NCBI RefSeq assembly: GCF_030733745.1 | Contig: NZ_JASHIK010000027.1 | Location: forward strand, 1 to 44,770 | Direction of reading: 5' to 3' | DNA length: 44,770 nucleotides | Source: Stappia sp. MMSF_3263 | Lineage (GTDB): Bacteria > Pseudomonadota > Alphaproteobacteria > Rhizobiales > Stappiaceae | Part shown: positions 7,796 to 15,810 of the stretch, piece after piece | Position numbering within the stretch: the first letter of the stretch is position 1 | How the letters are laid out: each line of letters opens with the position of its first letter | Notes under the pieces: generated by a model | Told to the model about the DNA's origin: nothing | The model's database searches: none | Seen by the model: the letters and a program-made list of their open reading frames with translations, nothing else | Position numbers and translations under genes: made by a program

Positions 7796-8614
7796 ATGCG
7801 CCTGAACATCAAGCATGTCACGCGCTACAGCTACGACCATCCGCTTGCCCACATGGTCCAGCAGCTCCGCCTGACGCCGCCGGCAAGCGCGGGACAGAAG
7901 ATCCTGTCCTGGCGGATCGACGTGCCGGGCTACGAGACCTCGGCGCATTACAAGGACGCCTTCGGCAACAAGGTCGATGTGGTCAGCCATCGCGATCCGG
8001 TGAGCGAGCTGAGCGTTACCGTCGAGGGTGTGGTGGAAACCGAGGACCGCGCCGGCATCGTCGGCGCAACGCCCGGCCCGCCCGATGCCGTTTTTCTCCG
8101 CTTCACACCGCTGACAAAGGCCAATCCGGCAATCCGCCGGTTGGGTGCCCTGGCCGAGCGCGCCGATGACGAGGCCGTTTCCGGCTTTCACGACCTGATG
8201 CAGGCGATCCGCGAAAAGGTCGCCTACCGCACCGGCGTGACGGAGGTCCATACGTCGGCCGTCGACGCGATCAACACCGGCGAAGGGGTGTGCCAGGATC
8301 ACGCCCATATCTTCATCGCCGCCGCCCGCTCGATCGGCATCCCCGCCCGCTATGTCTCCGGCTACATGCTGCTGGAGGATGCACAGGATTCCGAAGCGCA
8401 CCACGCCTGGGCGGAGGTGCTGCTGCCGACACTCGGCTGGGTCGGCTTCGACGTGTCCAACGGCGTTTGCCCGACCGACCGCTACATCCGCCTGACCAGC
8501 GGGCTCGATTCCCGCTCCGCCGCGCCGATCCGCGGCATTCGCATAGGCGGGTCCGGCGAAAACATGGATGTCGAGGTGGCGGTTTCCCGGGAATCGCAGC
8601 AAAGTCAGCAATGA
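7796..8614 (+). CDS. Transglutaminase-like cysteine protease family protein
   Basis: A 272-residue cytosolic protein. The N-terminal beta-domain (about 1-100: HVTRYSYDHPLAHMVQQLRL, YKDAFGNKVDVV) is followed by a transglutaminase-core domain. The catalytic triad is complete: Cys166 in GEGVCQDHAHIF, His203 in AHHAWAEVLLP and Asp219 in GWVGFDVSNG. Family members hydrolyse or form amide bonds through a thioester. In this cluster the enzyme is presumed to act on the same amide linkage the ATP-grasp enzyme creates. It lies 110 bases after the alpha-E gene; that gap contains a 13-base direct repeat (7738-7750 and 7759-7771). Confidence 0.93.
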   Translation: MRLNIKHVTRYSYDHPLAHMVQQLRLTPPASAGQKILSWRIDVPGYETSAHYKDAFGNKVDVVSHRDPVSELSVTVEGVVETEDRAGIVGATPGPPDAVFLRFTPLTKANPAIRRLGALAERADDEAVSGFHDLMQAIREKVAYRTGVTEVHTSAVDAINTGEGVCQDHAHIFIAAARSIGIPARYVSGYMLLEDAQDSEAHHAWAEVLLPTLGWVGFDVSNGVCPTDRYIRLTSGLDSRSAAPIRGIRIGGSGENMDVEVAVSRESQQSQQ

Positions 8615-8646
8615 CAGGCATTGCCCGCAGGCAAGCGAACCTGTCA
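8612..8646 (+). other. Intercistronic hairpin between transglutaminase and Anbu genes
   Basis: TGACAGG (8612-8618) pairs with CCTGTCA (8640-8646), and inside it TTGCC (8621-8625) pairs with GGCAA (8630-8634). The stem begins at the transglutaminase stop codon. No T-run follows, so it is better read as an mRNA processing or stability structure, or a weak attenuator, than as a terminator. Confidence 0.45.
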
Positions 8647-8729
8647 AATCACACGGGTCCGGCACTTGCGCGAATCGCCAAGGCACGCCGGACAGGATTG
8701 CGTCCTCCCCGTTCGGAGACTGACTGGTC

Positions 8730-9461
8730 ATGACCTATTGCGTCGGTCTGAAGCTCGACCGCGGCCTCGTGATGGCCGCGGACACGCGCACAAATGCCGG
8801 CTTCGACAATGTCGCCACCTTCAAGAAGCTGCATGTCTGGGAAAAGCCCGGCGAGAGGGTGCTGTGCCTGATGTCGGCCGGCAACCTTGCCGTCACCCAG
8901 TCGGTCGTCAGCCTGCTGACGGAACGGCTGCACGGCGACGAGCCCGGCCGCGCGACGCTGCACAGCGTCGAGACGATGTTCCAGGCCGCCCGCATCGTCG
9001 GCAGCGCCGTGCGCGACGTGCGGGCCATCGACGGCGACGCGCTTGCGGCCAATTCCGAGAATTTCAGCGTCACCATGCTGCTTGGAGGCCAGATCAAGGG
9101 CGAGGCACCGCGCCTGTTCCAGATCTATTCCGCCGGCAATTTCATCGAGGCATCCGCCGACACGCCCTTCCTGCAGATCGGCGAACACAAGTACGGCAAA
9201 CCGATCCTCGACCGGGTGACCCAGGCGGACATGCGCCTCGGCCAGGCGGCCAAGCTGGTGCTGCTGTCGTTCAACTCGACCCTGCGCTCGAACCTTTCCG
9301 TCGGCATGCCCATCGACATGCTGCTCTACAACACGGACAGTTTCTCCGCCCACCGGCAGACCCGGATCGGCGAGGACGATGCCTATTTCGCGGACCTGTC
9401 GCGGATGTGGTCGGAAAAGCTGCGCGACGCGGTCGCCGAGATCCCCGACTTCGAGATCTGA
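8730..9461 (+). CDS. Anbu, proteasome-like Ntn hydrolase
   Basis: A 243-residue member of the bacterial 'ancestral beta subunit' family related to HslV and 20S proteasome beta subunits. There is no propeptide: removing Met leaves Thr1 (MTYCVGLKLDRGLVMAAD) as the expected nucleophile. Asp17 fits the proteasome active-site Asp, and Lys32 in TFKKLHVW is close to the usual Lys33. Other family segments are VLCLMSAGNLAVTQSV, AADTRTNAGFDN and KPILDRV. Family members assemble into open helical or ring forms; proteolytic activity has been hard to show. Its conserved partners (ATP-grasp, alpha-E, transglutaminase) lie directly upstream. It converges on devA with a 12-base gap. Confidence 0.94.
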   Translation: MTYCVGLKLDRGLVMAADTRTNAGFDNVATFKKLHVWEKPGERVLCLMSAGNLAVTQSVVSLLTERLHGDEPGRATLHSVETMFQAARIVGSAVRDVRAIDGDALAANSENFSVTMLLGGQIKGEAPRLFQIYSAGNFIEASADTPFLQIGEHKYGKPILDRVTQADMRLGQAAKLVLLSFNSTLRSNLSVGMPIDMLLYNTDSFSAHRQTRIGEDDAYFADLSRMWSEKLRDAVAEIPDFEI

Positions 9462-9473
9462 ACGCGGCCGCCG

Positions 9474-10163
9474 TCACCCCTCGACGATGCGCCCGTCCTC
9501 CATCCGCACGATGCGGTCGGCAAGATCGAGGATGCGGTTGTCATGGGTGACCATCAGCGTCGTCGTGCCACGCTCGCGGCCGAGCCGGCGCAGCATCTCC
9601 ACAACCGCAAAGCCGCTTTCCTTGTCGAGCGCTGCCGTCGGCTCGTCGGCAAGCACCACCGGCGGATTGCCGACGAGCGCCCGGGCGACGGCGACGCGCT
9701 GCTTCTGCCCGCCCGACAGGTTGCCGGGCAGGTAATCGACCCGCTCCGAGAGGCCGACGAGACCCAGCACATGACGTGCCGCCTCGCGCCAGTCGCCGGA
9801 AACCCGCGCGCCATGCACCTCCAGCCCCATGCGCACGTTCTGCAGCGCGGTAAGGCTCTCATGCAGGTTGTGTGCCTGGAAGATGAAGCCCAGATCGCGC
9901 CGGCACTGGACGAGTTCGGCTTCCGACGCGCCGTTGAGCTCATGCCCGAGCAGGTCGACCGAGCCCGCCTCCACCCGGCGCAGGCAGCCGATCAGCGTCA
10001 GCAAGGTGGTCTTTCCCGAGCCGGACGCCCCCATCAGGACAACGAGCTGGCCGCGGCGGATTTCCAGGTCGATATCGAAGAGCACCTGCTTGCGCGCCTC
10101 CCCTTCACCGAACCAGTGATCGAGACCGGCAACGCGAATGGCAGTGTCGGGATCCTCCTGCAT
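9474..10163 (-). CDS. devA: DevA-family ABC exporter ATPase
   Basis: The ATG at 10163 was chosen because it follows the permease stop by 2 bases; a longer frame extends upstream into devC. The 229-residue product has Walker A GASGSGKTT (45-53), Q-loop FIFQAHNL, signature LSGGQ (149-153), Walker B VVLADEP (169-175) and the H-loop His207. It powers the DevC permease at the inner face of the membrane. DevA/LolD/MacB-type ATPases drive extrusion of lipids or amphipathic substrates through an envelope-spanning pump rather than import. It is the last gene of the devB-devC-devA operon. Confidence 0.94.
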   Translation of the reverse strand: MQEDPDTAIRVAGLDHWFGEGEARKQVLFDIDLEIRRGQLVVLMGASGSGKTTLLTLIGCLRRVEAGSVDLLGHELNGASEAELVQCRRDLGFIFQAHNLHESLTALQNVRMGLEVHGARVSGDWREAARHVLGLVGLSERVDYLPGNLSGGQKQRVAVARALVGNPPVVLADEPTAALDKESGFAVVEMLRRLGRERGTTTLMVTHDNRILDLADRIVRMEDGRIVEG

Positions 10164-10165
10164 GG

Positions 10166-11341
10166 TCAGAACAGCTCGGCCGGATTGGCACGCGCCAGGC
10201 GGCGGGTGGCAACGGCCCCCGACACCGCGCACATCGCGAGCGTGCCGAGGAAGACGAAGACCGGGCGGGTGGCCGGCATGAAGATCGGCAGGCCGGTGCC
10301 GGCAGCGACCACCGCATAGAGACCGAGCGCCAGAAGGACACCGGGAACGAAGCCGAACAGCGCCAGGACGAAGGCCTCCTCGAAGACGATGCCAAGGAAG
10401 AAGCGCTGCGGATAGCCCATCGCCTTGAAGGTTGCATATTCACGGATGTGGTCGGCAACGTCGGTGGATAGCACCTGGTAGACGATGATCACACCGACCA
10501 GCACGCCGATGACGACGCCAAAGCCGAAAACGACGCCGACCGGCTTTTGTGTCGTCTGGAAGCGCTGGTCGCGGGTTGCCGCCTCCCCGATCGTCCACAC
10601 CGCGCTGTCGGAAGCCGGAAGACGCGCCCGCAGGTCCGCGATGACGGCCGCGCTTGCGGCCTCGGGCGCCAGCCGCACCAGAACATAGTTCGGCGCACCG
10701 GGAAGCCGCGCCGGAAACAGGCGCAGGAAGGTCTGGTCGGAGACGATGAGATAGCCATCGGCGGAAAATCCGCCGCCGACGGAGAAGGTGCCGGTGACGG
10801 TCAGCTCGCGCCCCTTCGTCTCGAAACGGTAGGGTTCGCCCGCCTCGATGGCCTCGAACAGGCCGGGCGGCGCGTTGCGCGTCTTGCGGTCGATCAGGGC
10901 CACGTCCGGCAGCATAAGGGTCTCGCTCGCCCGTGCCAGCGCCGGCTCGTCGAAGGCAGCGCCCTGCGGATCGACCCCGAACACGTCCATGACACGGATC
11001 GTGCCGTCCGGCTGCTTCCAGTCGATCCGGCCGTAATAGAAGCTTGTCGCCGAGGCGACGCCTTCAACGGCGAGCGCCTGGTAGAGGCGGTTGCGCGGCA
11101 GCGGCGACCCGTCGAACAGGGTGTTGGCGTCCGAGGCCGAGATGAGAATGTCGGCGTTGAGGATCGTATAGGGCAGACGGATGCTCTCGATCAGGGCGCC
11201 GAGAAAGCCGAGCTGCATGAAGATCAGCACATTGGCAAAGGCAACGCCGGACAGCGCCGCCGCCAGCCTCCCCTTGTTGTGGACGAGTTGCAGCCAGCCG
11301 ATCGGCAGGCGACCCAACAGCCGGGTCAGAAGCGCGGTCAT
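10166..11341 (-). CDS. devC: DevC-family FtsX-like ABC permease
   Basis: A 391-residue inner-membrane permease. One TM helix near residues 25-50 (AAALSGVAFANVLIFMQLGF) precedes a large periplasmic domain (about 55-260). Three C-terminal TM helices follow (VVFGFGVVIGVLVGVIIVYQ, EEAFVLALFGFVPGVLLALG, PVFVFLGTLAMCAVSGAVA), the MacB/FtsX topology. The motif DVADHIREYATFKAMGYPQRF between TM segments is typical of DevC and couples to the ATPase. It overlaps the upstream devB-like gene by 4 bases, implying translational coupling. In cyanobacteria DevBCA exports heterocyst glycolipids; the substrate here is unknown. Confidence 0.94.
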   Translation of the reverse strand: MTALLTRLLGRLPIGWLQLVHNKGRLAAALSGVAFANVLIFMQLGFLGALIESIRLPYTILNADILISASDANTLFDGSPLPRNRLYQALAVEGVASATSFYYGRIDWKQPDGTIRVMDVFGVDPQGAAFDEPALARASETLMLPDVALIDRKTRNAPPGLFEAIEAGEPYRFETKGRELTVTGTFSVGGGFSADGYLIVSDQTFLRLFPARLPGAPNYVLVRLAPEAASAAVIADLRARLPASDSAVWTIGEAATRDQRFQTTQKPVGVVFGFGVVIGVLVGVIIVYQVLSTDVADHIREYATFKAMGYPQRFFLGIVFEEAFVLALFGFVPGVLLALGLYAVVAAGTGLPIFMPATRPVFVFLGTLAMCAVSGAVATRRLARANPAELF

Positions 11342-12639
11342 CGCGTCCCGCTCCCCTCATCCGGCGCGTCGCCACCCGTTTCGCCGCCCGTTTCGATCCT
11401 TGCGGTGACCTGCAGGTTGGTCAGCCGGCGCACGCGGGAAACGGCTTGCGGGTCGATCGCCACATGGACCTTCACCACGCGCGCATCGGTGCGCGCGGCG
11501 GGATCGGCGCCCGTTGCCGTCTGCCGGCCGACATCCCAGCCGATCCGTTCAACCCGGCCGGGGATCGTGCCTGTGAACGCTTCCGAGGTGATTTCCACCT
11601 GGTTCCCGATCTCCACCGCGCCAATCCGCGACTGGTAGACCTCGATCTCGGCGACCATCCGGTCGACCTCGCCCATGTCGAGAACGCCGTCCGTGCCCGG
11701 CCGCTCGCCGGGGCGCACATGGATGTCGAGGACGACGCCGTCCATCGGTGCCCGCACGACGGATTTCGCAAGATCGCCGCGCGTCACCGCAAGTGTTGCC
11801 CGGGCAGCATCCAGGTTGCTGCGCGCAACGGCAATATCCGCCTGCTCGTCCGGATCCTCGGCCGCATAGCGCGAGAGCGTGGCGCGGGCGCTTTCCACCG
11901 CCCGCCGGGCCGCGTCGCGTTCCGCCGCCCGCTCGTCATGAGTGGCACGGGTGACGTGGCCGCGCGCCAGCAGTTCCTCGGCGCGCGCGAATTCGCGCTG
12001 CGCAGTGGCAGCGGCGACCAGCGCGCGGTCGAGGGCTGCCCGGGATTCGGAAAGGCTGGCAGCCACCGACACCCGCCGCTGCACCAGTTCCGCCTCACGC
12101 TGGCGGACGGCTGCCTCGGCGGAGAGAACCGCCCCCTCGAGCTGCGGCCGGTTGTCGAGTTCCGCAAGAAGATCACCTTCCGCGACACGGTCGCCTTCCG
12201 CCACCATCAGCTTCGCCATGCGGGCATCGCCCGCACCGAACGGCGGCGCCACGGTGACGACAAACCCGTCCGGCAGCAGTCGGCCGAGCCCGTAGACGGC
12301 CTCCGGCCCGGCATCATCGGCCACGGCACCGGTTCCGGCCGGAGCGGACTGTGCCGCCGGGCGGAAATCACTCATCGGCCAGGGCACGAGGCCGCGTTCC
12401 TGAAGCAGGACACCGGCGGTCACGCCCACGGCAAGAAGGACAAGGCCGAGCGCAAGGCTACGCAGGCCGGCGCGGATCGTCCATAGTCGGCCGCGGGCCG
12501 CAGCCGCGCCGGGCGACTCGCGCCGGACGACCCTGAGCGGCAGGGCGGCCGTCTCCCCGGTCGATACCGGTGCGGCGGGTTCGTCCGATTTCGCCACCGC
12601 CGCGGCGGGCGCGGGTTCGGGCCTGGGGATTGATGACAT
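11338..12639 (-). CDS. HlyD/DevB-family periplasmic adaptor protein
   Basis: A 433-residue membrane-fusion protein. A Pro/Ala-rich cytosolic tail (1-60) and a single TM anchor (about 63-90, LRSLALGLVLLAVGVTAGVL) precede the periplasmic part. This includes the lipoyl half-motif near 140-175 (VAPPFGAGDARMAKLMVAEGDRVAEGDLLAELD), a long coiled-coil hairpin (about 175-290, rich in Ala/Arg/Glu) and the second lipoyl/barrel half (VVRAPMDGVVLDIHVRPGER). It links the DevC permease to an outer-membrane channel. First gene of the operon, it is transcribed divergently from the TetR gene across a palindromic operator candidate. No outer-membrane TolC gene is present locally. Confidence 0.92.
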   Translation of the reverse strand: MSSIPRPEPAPAAAVAKSDEPAAPVSTGETAALPLRVVRRESPGAAAARGRLWTIRAGLRSLALGLVLLAVGVTAGVLLQERGLVPWPMSDFRPAAQSAPAGTGAVADDAGPEAVYGLGRLLPDGFVVTVAPPFGAGDARMAKLMVAEGDRVAEGDLLAELDNRPQLEGAVLSAEAAVRQREAELVQRRVSVAASLSESRAALDRALVAAATAQREFARAEELLARGHVTRATHDERAAERDAARRAVESARATLSRYAAEDPDEQADIAVARSNLDAARATLAVTRGDLAKSVVRAPMDGVVLDIHVRPGERPGTDGVLDMGEVDRMVAEIEVYQSRIGAVEIGNQVEITSEAFTGTIPGRVERIGWDVGRQTATGADPAARTDARVVKVHVAIDPQAVSRVRRLTNLQVTARIETGGETGGDAPDEGSGTR

Positions 12640-12647
12640 GACACGAT

Positions 12648-12677
12648 CCTGTTAATGACTCGAAAGTCATTAACAGG
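12648..12677. promoter_or_regulatory. Perfect 13-bp inverted repeat, TetR operator candidate
   Basis: CCTGTTAATGACT (12648-12660) and AGTCATTAACAGG (12665-12677) are exact reverse complements separated by CGAA. The repeat fills the 61-base gap between the divergent exporter operon and the TetR gene. This is the expected place for a repressor that silences both promoters. Its length and perfection make chance very unlikely. Confidence 0.8.
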
Positions 12678-12700
12678 CGACGCAGGGACATGCAAGGACG

Positions 12701-13360
12701 ATGACGGAAAGCGATACCGCTCCGCCAACACCGCCGCGCAGACGGCGGCGCAAGGAGGCCCGTCCGGGCGAGATCATCGATGCGGGGCTGGCGGAATTCG
12801 CCGAGAACGGCTTCGCGGCGACGCGGCTGGAGGACGTGGCCAGGCGTGCCGGCATCGCCAAGGGCACGATCTATCGCTATTTCGCCAGCAAGGAAGACCT
12901 GTTCGAGGCGGCGCTCTCCTCGCGCCTGACGCCGTTCTTCGACGACGTCACGGGAATGGTCGATGCCTTCCCCGGCTCAACGGAAGATCTCGTGCGCGCC
13001 ATGTTGCCACGCATCTATGCGGCGCTGTTCGAAGGAGGTCTGCATGTGATGATGCGCATCATCATCACAGAAGGAGGCCGCTTTCCTGCAATCGCCGAAC
13101 TCTATCACCGCTGCGTCATCGCCCGCGGCCGCGAGATGATCTCGGCGCTGGTGGCACGCGGCGTGCGGCGCGGTGAAGTCCGCGAAAGCGCGCTCACCGA
13201 CCTGCCGATGGTGATCGTCGCGCCGGCGGTGATGACCATCGTCTGGAAGATGACCTTCGACCGTTTCGACCCGGTCGAGACGGAACGTTTCCTCGCCGCC
13301 CATGTCGACCTGGTGCTGCATGGTCTCCTGGCGAAAGGACCCGGCCCCGCAGTGGAGTGA
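12701..13360 (+). CDS. TetR/AcrR-family repressor of the exporter operon
   Basis: A 219-residue regulator. A proline/arginine-rich head (PPTPPRRRRRKEARPG) precedes a classical TetR helix-turn-helix (about 22-70: IIDAGLAEFAENGFAATRLE, then GIAKGTIYRYFASKEDLFEA). The helical C-terminal ligand domain includes FEGGLHVMMRIIITEGGRFP, seen in AefR-like TetR proteins. By position and operator architecture it probably represses the divergent devBCA operon and releases it when an exported substrate binds. AAGGA lies only 2 bases before the ATG and CAGGGA 12 bases before, so the ribosome site is not ideal. Confidence 0.92.
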   Translation: MTESDTAPPTPPRRRRRKEARPGEIIDAGLAEFAENGFAATRLEDVARRAGIAKGTIYRYFASKEDLFEAALSSRLTPFFDDVTGMVDAFPGSTEDLVRAMLPRIYAALFEGGLHVMMRIIITEGGRFPAIAELYHRCVIARGREMISALVARGVRRGEVRESALTDLPMVIVAPAVMTIVWKMTFDRFDPVETERFLAAHVDLVLHGLLAKGPGPAVE

Positions 13361-13387
13361 GACAGCCCGGCGGCGAAGACGACCGCG

Positions 13388-14242
13388 TCAGGCCATCTGC
13401 TCGTCCCAGTCCATCTCGTCGGCCTTGTCATAACCATCGACGTTCCAGACGACATCGTACTGGATCGGCGCGTGGTCGTTCTCCTCCCAACCGTTGTAGT
13501 CCGCGTCGGGCGGGTCGGGTCTGCAAAGGACCGTGCCCTCATCGTGCCAGATGTAATCGAGAACCGCCTCCCGGTAGCGGCCGCCACGGGACTTGTGCGT
13601 GGCCTCGAGGCCGGGCGGTCTCCTCTCCCAGTAGCGGTTCGCCAGCTCACGCGCGGCGCCCTCGGGAAATTCACTGTAGGGGATGTTCATGTCGCCGATC
13701 AGCACTGCTCGCGTCGGCAGCTCGTCAAGAAAGTAGCACGCCCCGAGGATCTCCTGCTGTGCAAGATCCCGCCGCGCCGCCTTGGCATGAAGGCCGCCGA
13801 CAGCCAGCGTCTGACCCTGCAGGATGATCATCGGCCGCACCCAGTCCGGCTCCCAAAAGAACCGGACCCGGGAGCCAAGCCCGGCCAGTTGCGGGATGCT
13901 GTTGTTCCAGATAACCGCGAAATTGCACGGGCTGACCCGGCCGCCATTGCCTTCCGACCAGTGGAAGGCGCCCTGCATATCGAATTGCAGAAGACCGATC
14001 CGGCGGCTTAGACGGTTTGCCAGGGCGCGGGCGAACCTGTCGCCCCCGTCACGCCGCTGAGCGACCTCGGCAAGGATGAGAATGTCGAAACGCGAGGAGG
14101 CGAACCATCTCTCTATCCAGCGCATGACGAAGCTGCTGCGACGCAGCATCTGGCTCTCGAACGCCGCCTGCCCTTCTGCCGGGAGCGCGTTGTGCTTTTC
14201 GATGTTCCAGAAACCGACGGTCAGGTAATCCCGGCCCCGCAT
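13388..14242 (-). CDS. Endonuclease/exonuclease/phosphatase-fold protein
   Basis: I chose the ATG at 14242 because GGAGGG lies just upstream; the frame continues to 14449 without a ribosome site. The 284-residue product has the EEP superfamily motif series: GFWNIEKHN (Asn13), LILAEV (Glu59), GGLHAKA (His152), LIGDMNIPY (Asp184, Asn186), LDYIWHD (Asp229) and NDHAPIQY (Asp256, His257). These are the metal and catalytic residues of a Mg-dependent phosphodiesterase. The superfamily includes DNases, sphingomyelinases and inositol phosphatases, so the substrate is open. There is no signal peptide. An acidic tail (DKADEMDWDEQ) ends the protein. It is divergent from the beta-rich protein genes and convergent with tetR. 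Confidence 0.85.
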   Translation of the reverse strand: MRGRDYLTVGFWNIEKHNALPAEGQAAFESQMLRRSSFVMRWIERWFASSRFDILILAEVAQRRDGGDRFARALANRLSRRIGLLQFDMQGAFHWSEGNGGRVSPCNFAVIWNNSIPQLAGLGSRVRFFWEPDWVRPMIILQGQTLAVGGLHAKAARRDLAQQEILGACYFLDELPTRAVLIGDMNIPYSEFPEGAARELANRYWERRPPGLEATHKSRGGRYREAVLDYIWHDEGTVLCRPDPPDADYNGWEENDHAPIQYDVVWNVDGYDKADEMDWDEQMA

Positions 14243-14447
14243 GCACGATCCCTCCGAAAGGAACAGGAAGCGACCGGCGACGGAACTCCGGCGGCGGCAC
14301 CGGGTCGCGAGCGCCGCTCGCGCGATCCGCCGAGGAAAACACCCGCACCCCTGAATTGCAAGATTGGTTTCTGCAGTTTTTGATATTGAACGGCACCGCA
14401 CCCCTTGATAGCGTTTCGGCTCGTCACATCCACAAGGTGCAATCCTC

Positions 14448-15338
14448 ATGAACGATCTCTACGCAAGGGCACTGACCGGTCGTCTCTATGCGACCGAAAC
14501 GGACACGACCGTGACCATCCAGGTCTACAACAAGCTGCCCGTGAGGATCGCGCTCTACAACACGACCCCCTCGGGCATCCGCGTGCTTCTCGGCCATATC
14601 GAGCCGAGCTCAAACGCCTCCGTGGGCGGAACGGACGGCGACTATCTGGTGATCTCCTCGGCGCTGAGCGGCAGCTTCATCAGCGCCTATGCGCTGACGA
14701 CGAGCGAGACCAGCTACACGGTCGACAACTCCGTCCTGACCGAGCCGAACGACATCGGCTCGATCCCCCAGCCGACCTCCGATGTCCTGGTCCCGGTCAA
14801 CTCGCCTCTGGTGATGGTCGCGATCTCCACCGTCACGCCGGCGAATGCGAGCTCCGACAACTACATCACCCGCGAGCAGTACTGGAACCTGCAGGGCGAC
14901 AGCTACAGCCTGAGCGTCGGCGAGAGCCGGACCGTGAGCTACACGATCGTCTCCGGCCGCCAGACGACCTCCTCGACCGAAGACACGGTCGGGGCCTCCG
15001 TCGGCGTCGACGCCCATGCCGGCTGGGGACCGATCTCGGCCGGCATCTCCGCCAGCCTCAACGCCGAATCGACCACTTTCCAGCAGGTCTCCGTCAACGA
15101 GCAGACCACCTCCTACGTGTCCGACACGGTGACCAATTCCGGCGCCGACGACATGGTGGTGCTGCGCTGGCAGATGACGGACGTGATCACCGTGTTCTCG
15201 CCGAGCTACCAGCCGCTGGCCTCGATCGTCAGCGGGCTGAACCCGATCATCGTCAAGTCCTACAATATCTCCAGCCTGCTTTCCGCCGAGGTCCGCCCGG
15301 CGCTCGTCGAGCGCGAGACCCCGGTCAGCATGTGGTGA
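14448..15338 (+). CDS. Beta-rich protein, aerolysin/ETX-type pore-former candidate
   Basis: I do not recognise a named family with certainty. The 296-residue protein has no Cys, no signal peptide and is very rich in Ser, Thr and Val. Residues about 20-85 look like a small beta-sandwich (TVTIQVYNKLPVRIALYN, then IEPSSNASVGGTDGDYLVIS). Residues about 155-235 alternate polar and small hydrophobic residues around a GWGP turn (TVGASVGVDAHAGWGPISAG, then SASLNAESTTFQQVSV). This is the pattern of the amphipathic beta-hairpin that inserts into membranes in aerolysin/ETX-MTX2 toxins. AAGGTG lies upstream. A similar-looking small protein gene follows after 76 bases, suggesting one operon. The gene call is strong; the function is inference. 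Confidence 0.75.
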   Translation: MNDLYARALTGRLYATETDTTVTIQVYNKLPVRIALYNTTPSGIRVLLGHIEPSSNASVGGTDGDYLVISSALSGSFISAYALTTSETSYTVDNSVLTEPNDIGSIPQPTSDVLVPVNSPLVMVAISTVTPANASSDNYITREQYWNLQGDSYSLSVGESRTVSYTIVSGRQTTSSTEDTVGASVGVDAHAGWGPISAGISASLNAESTTFQQVSVNEQTTSYVSDTVTNSGADDMVVLRWQMTDVITVFSPSYQPLASIVSGLNPIIVKSYNISSLLSAEVRPALVERETPVSMW

Positions 15339-15414
15339 AGGACCGCCGCAGGGCCGACCCCGCCCTGCGGCTCACCCGGTCGCTGCTCCATTTCCTCCAG
15401 CAAGGACTACATCC

Positions 15415-15810
15415 ATGAGCTGTTGCGATTCCAGCCTCGTCAAGATCATCAATAATTCCGGCACCGACTTCACCGTCACCGCCTCGGACGGCGTCGTCGG
15501 CAACCTGCACGACCTCGACAAGGGCACCGACATTCCCGATCAGTCCAATTCCTCGGGATACGCCTTTTCAAGCGACGGCACCGACGGCAACTGCTCCGGC
15601 TACGTGACCGTCACGACCGCCAACGGCAGCTATGCGCTGACGCTCAACTATGCCTTCACCGCATCGAACAATTTCGGCGCCTGCCCCTGCACGGCAGCCT
15701 CGCAGGATCAGGTACAGACCGGAAACTATGTCGCCACTGCCGTGGCAACGACCGGCTCGGACGACGGAACCGCCAGCACCGTGTGGACCATCGTCAGCCA
15801 GCTCACCTGA
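15415..15810 (+). CDS. Small beta-sandwich protein, weakly aegerolysin-like
   Basis: A 131-residue protein with CAAGGA just before the ATG. The layout resembles aegerolysins: an opening strand (LVKIINNSGTDFTVTASDG), a G-x-L loop, then FSSDGTDGNCSGYVTVTT followed by a strand-loop-Cys segment (YALTLNYAFTASNNFGACPC). Length (about 130) also fits. There are five Cys (3, 4, 60, 90, 92) but no export signal. Aegerolysins bind specific membrane lipids and often need a larger pore-forming partner; here the partner would be the 296-residue protein upstream. Resemblance is by eye and weak. The 3' half lies antisense to the tail of the ATP12 frame (15568-16584), so one of the two is not coding there. 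Confidence 0.65.
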   Translation: MSCCDSSLVKIINNSGTDFTVTASDGVVGNLHDLDKGTDIPDQSNSSGYAFSSDGTDGNCSGYVTVTTANGSYALTLNYAFTASNNFGACPCTAASQDQVQTGNYVATAVATTGSDDGTASTVWTIVSQLT

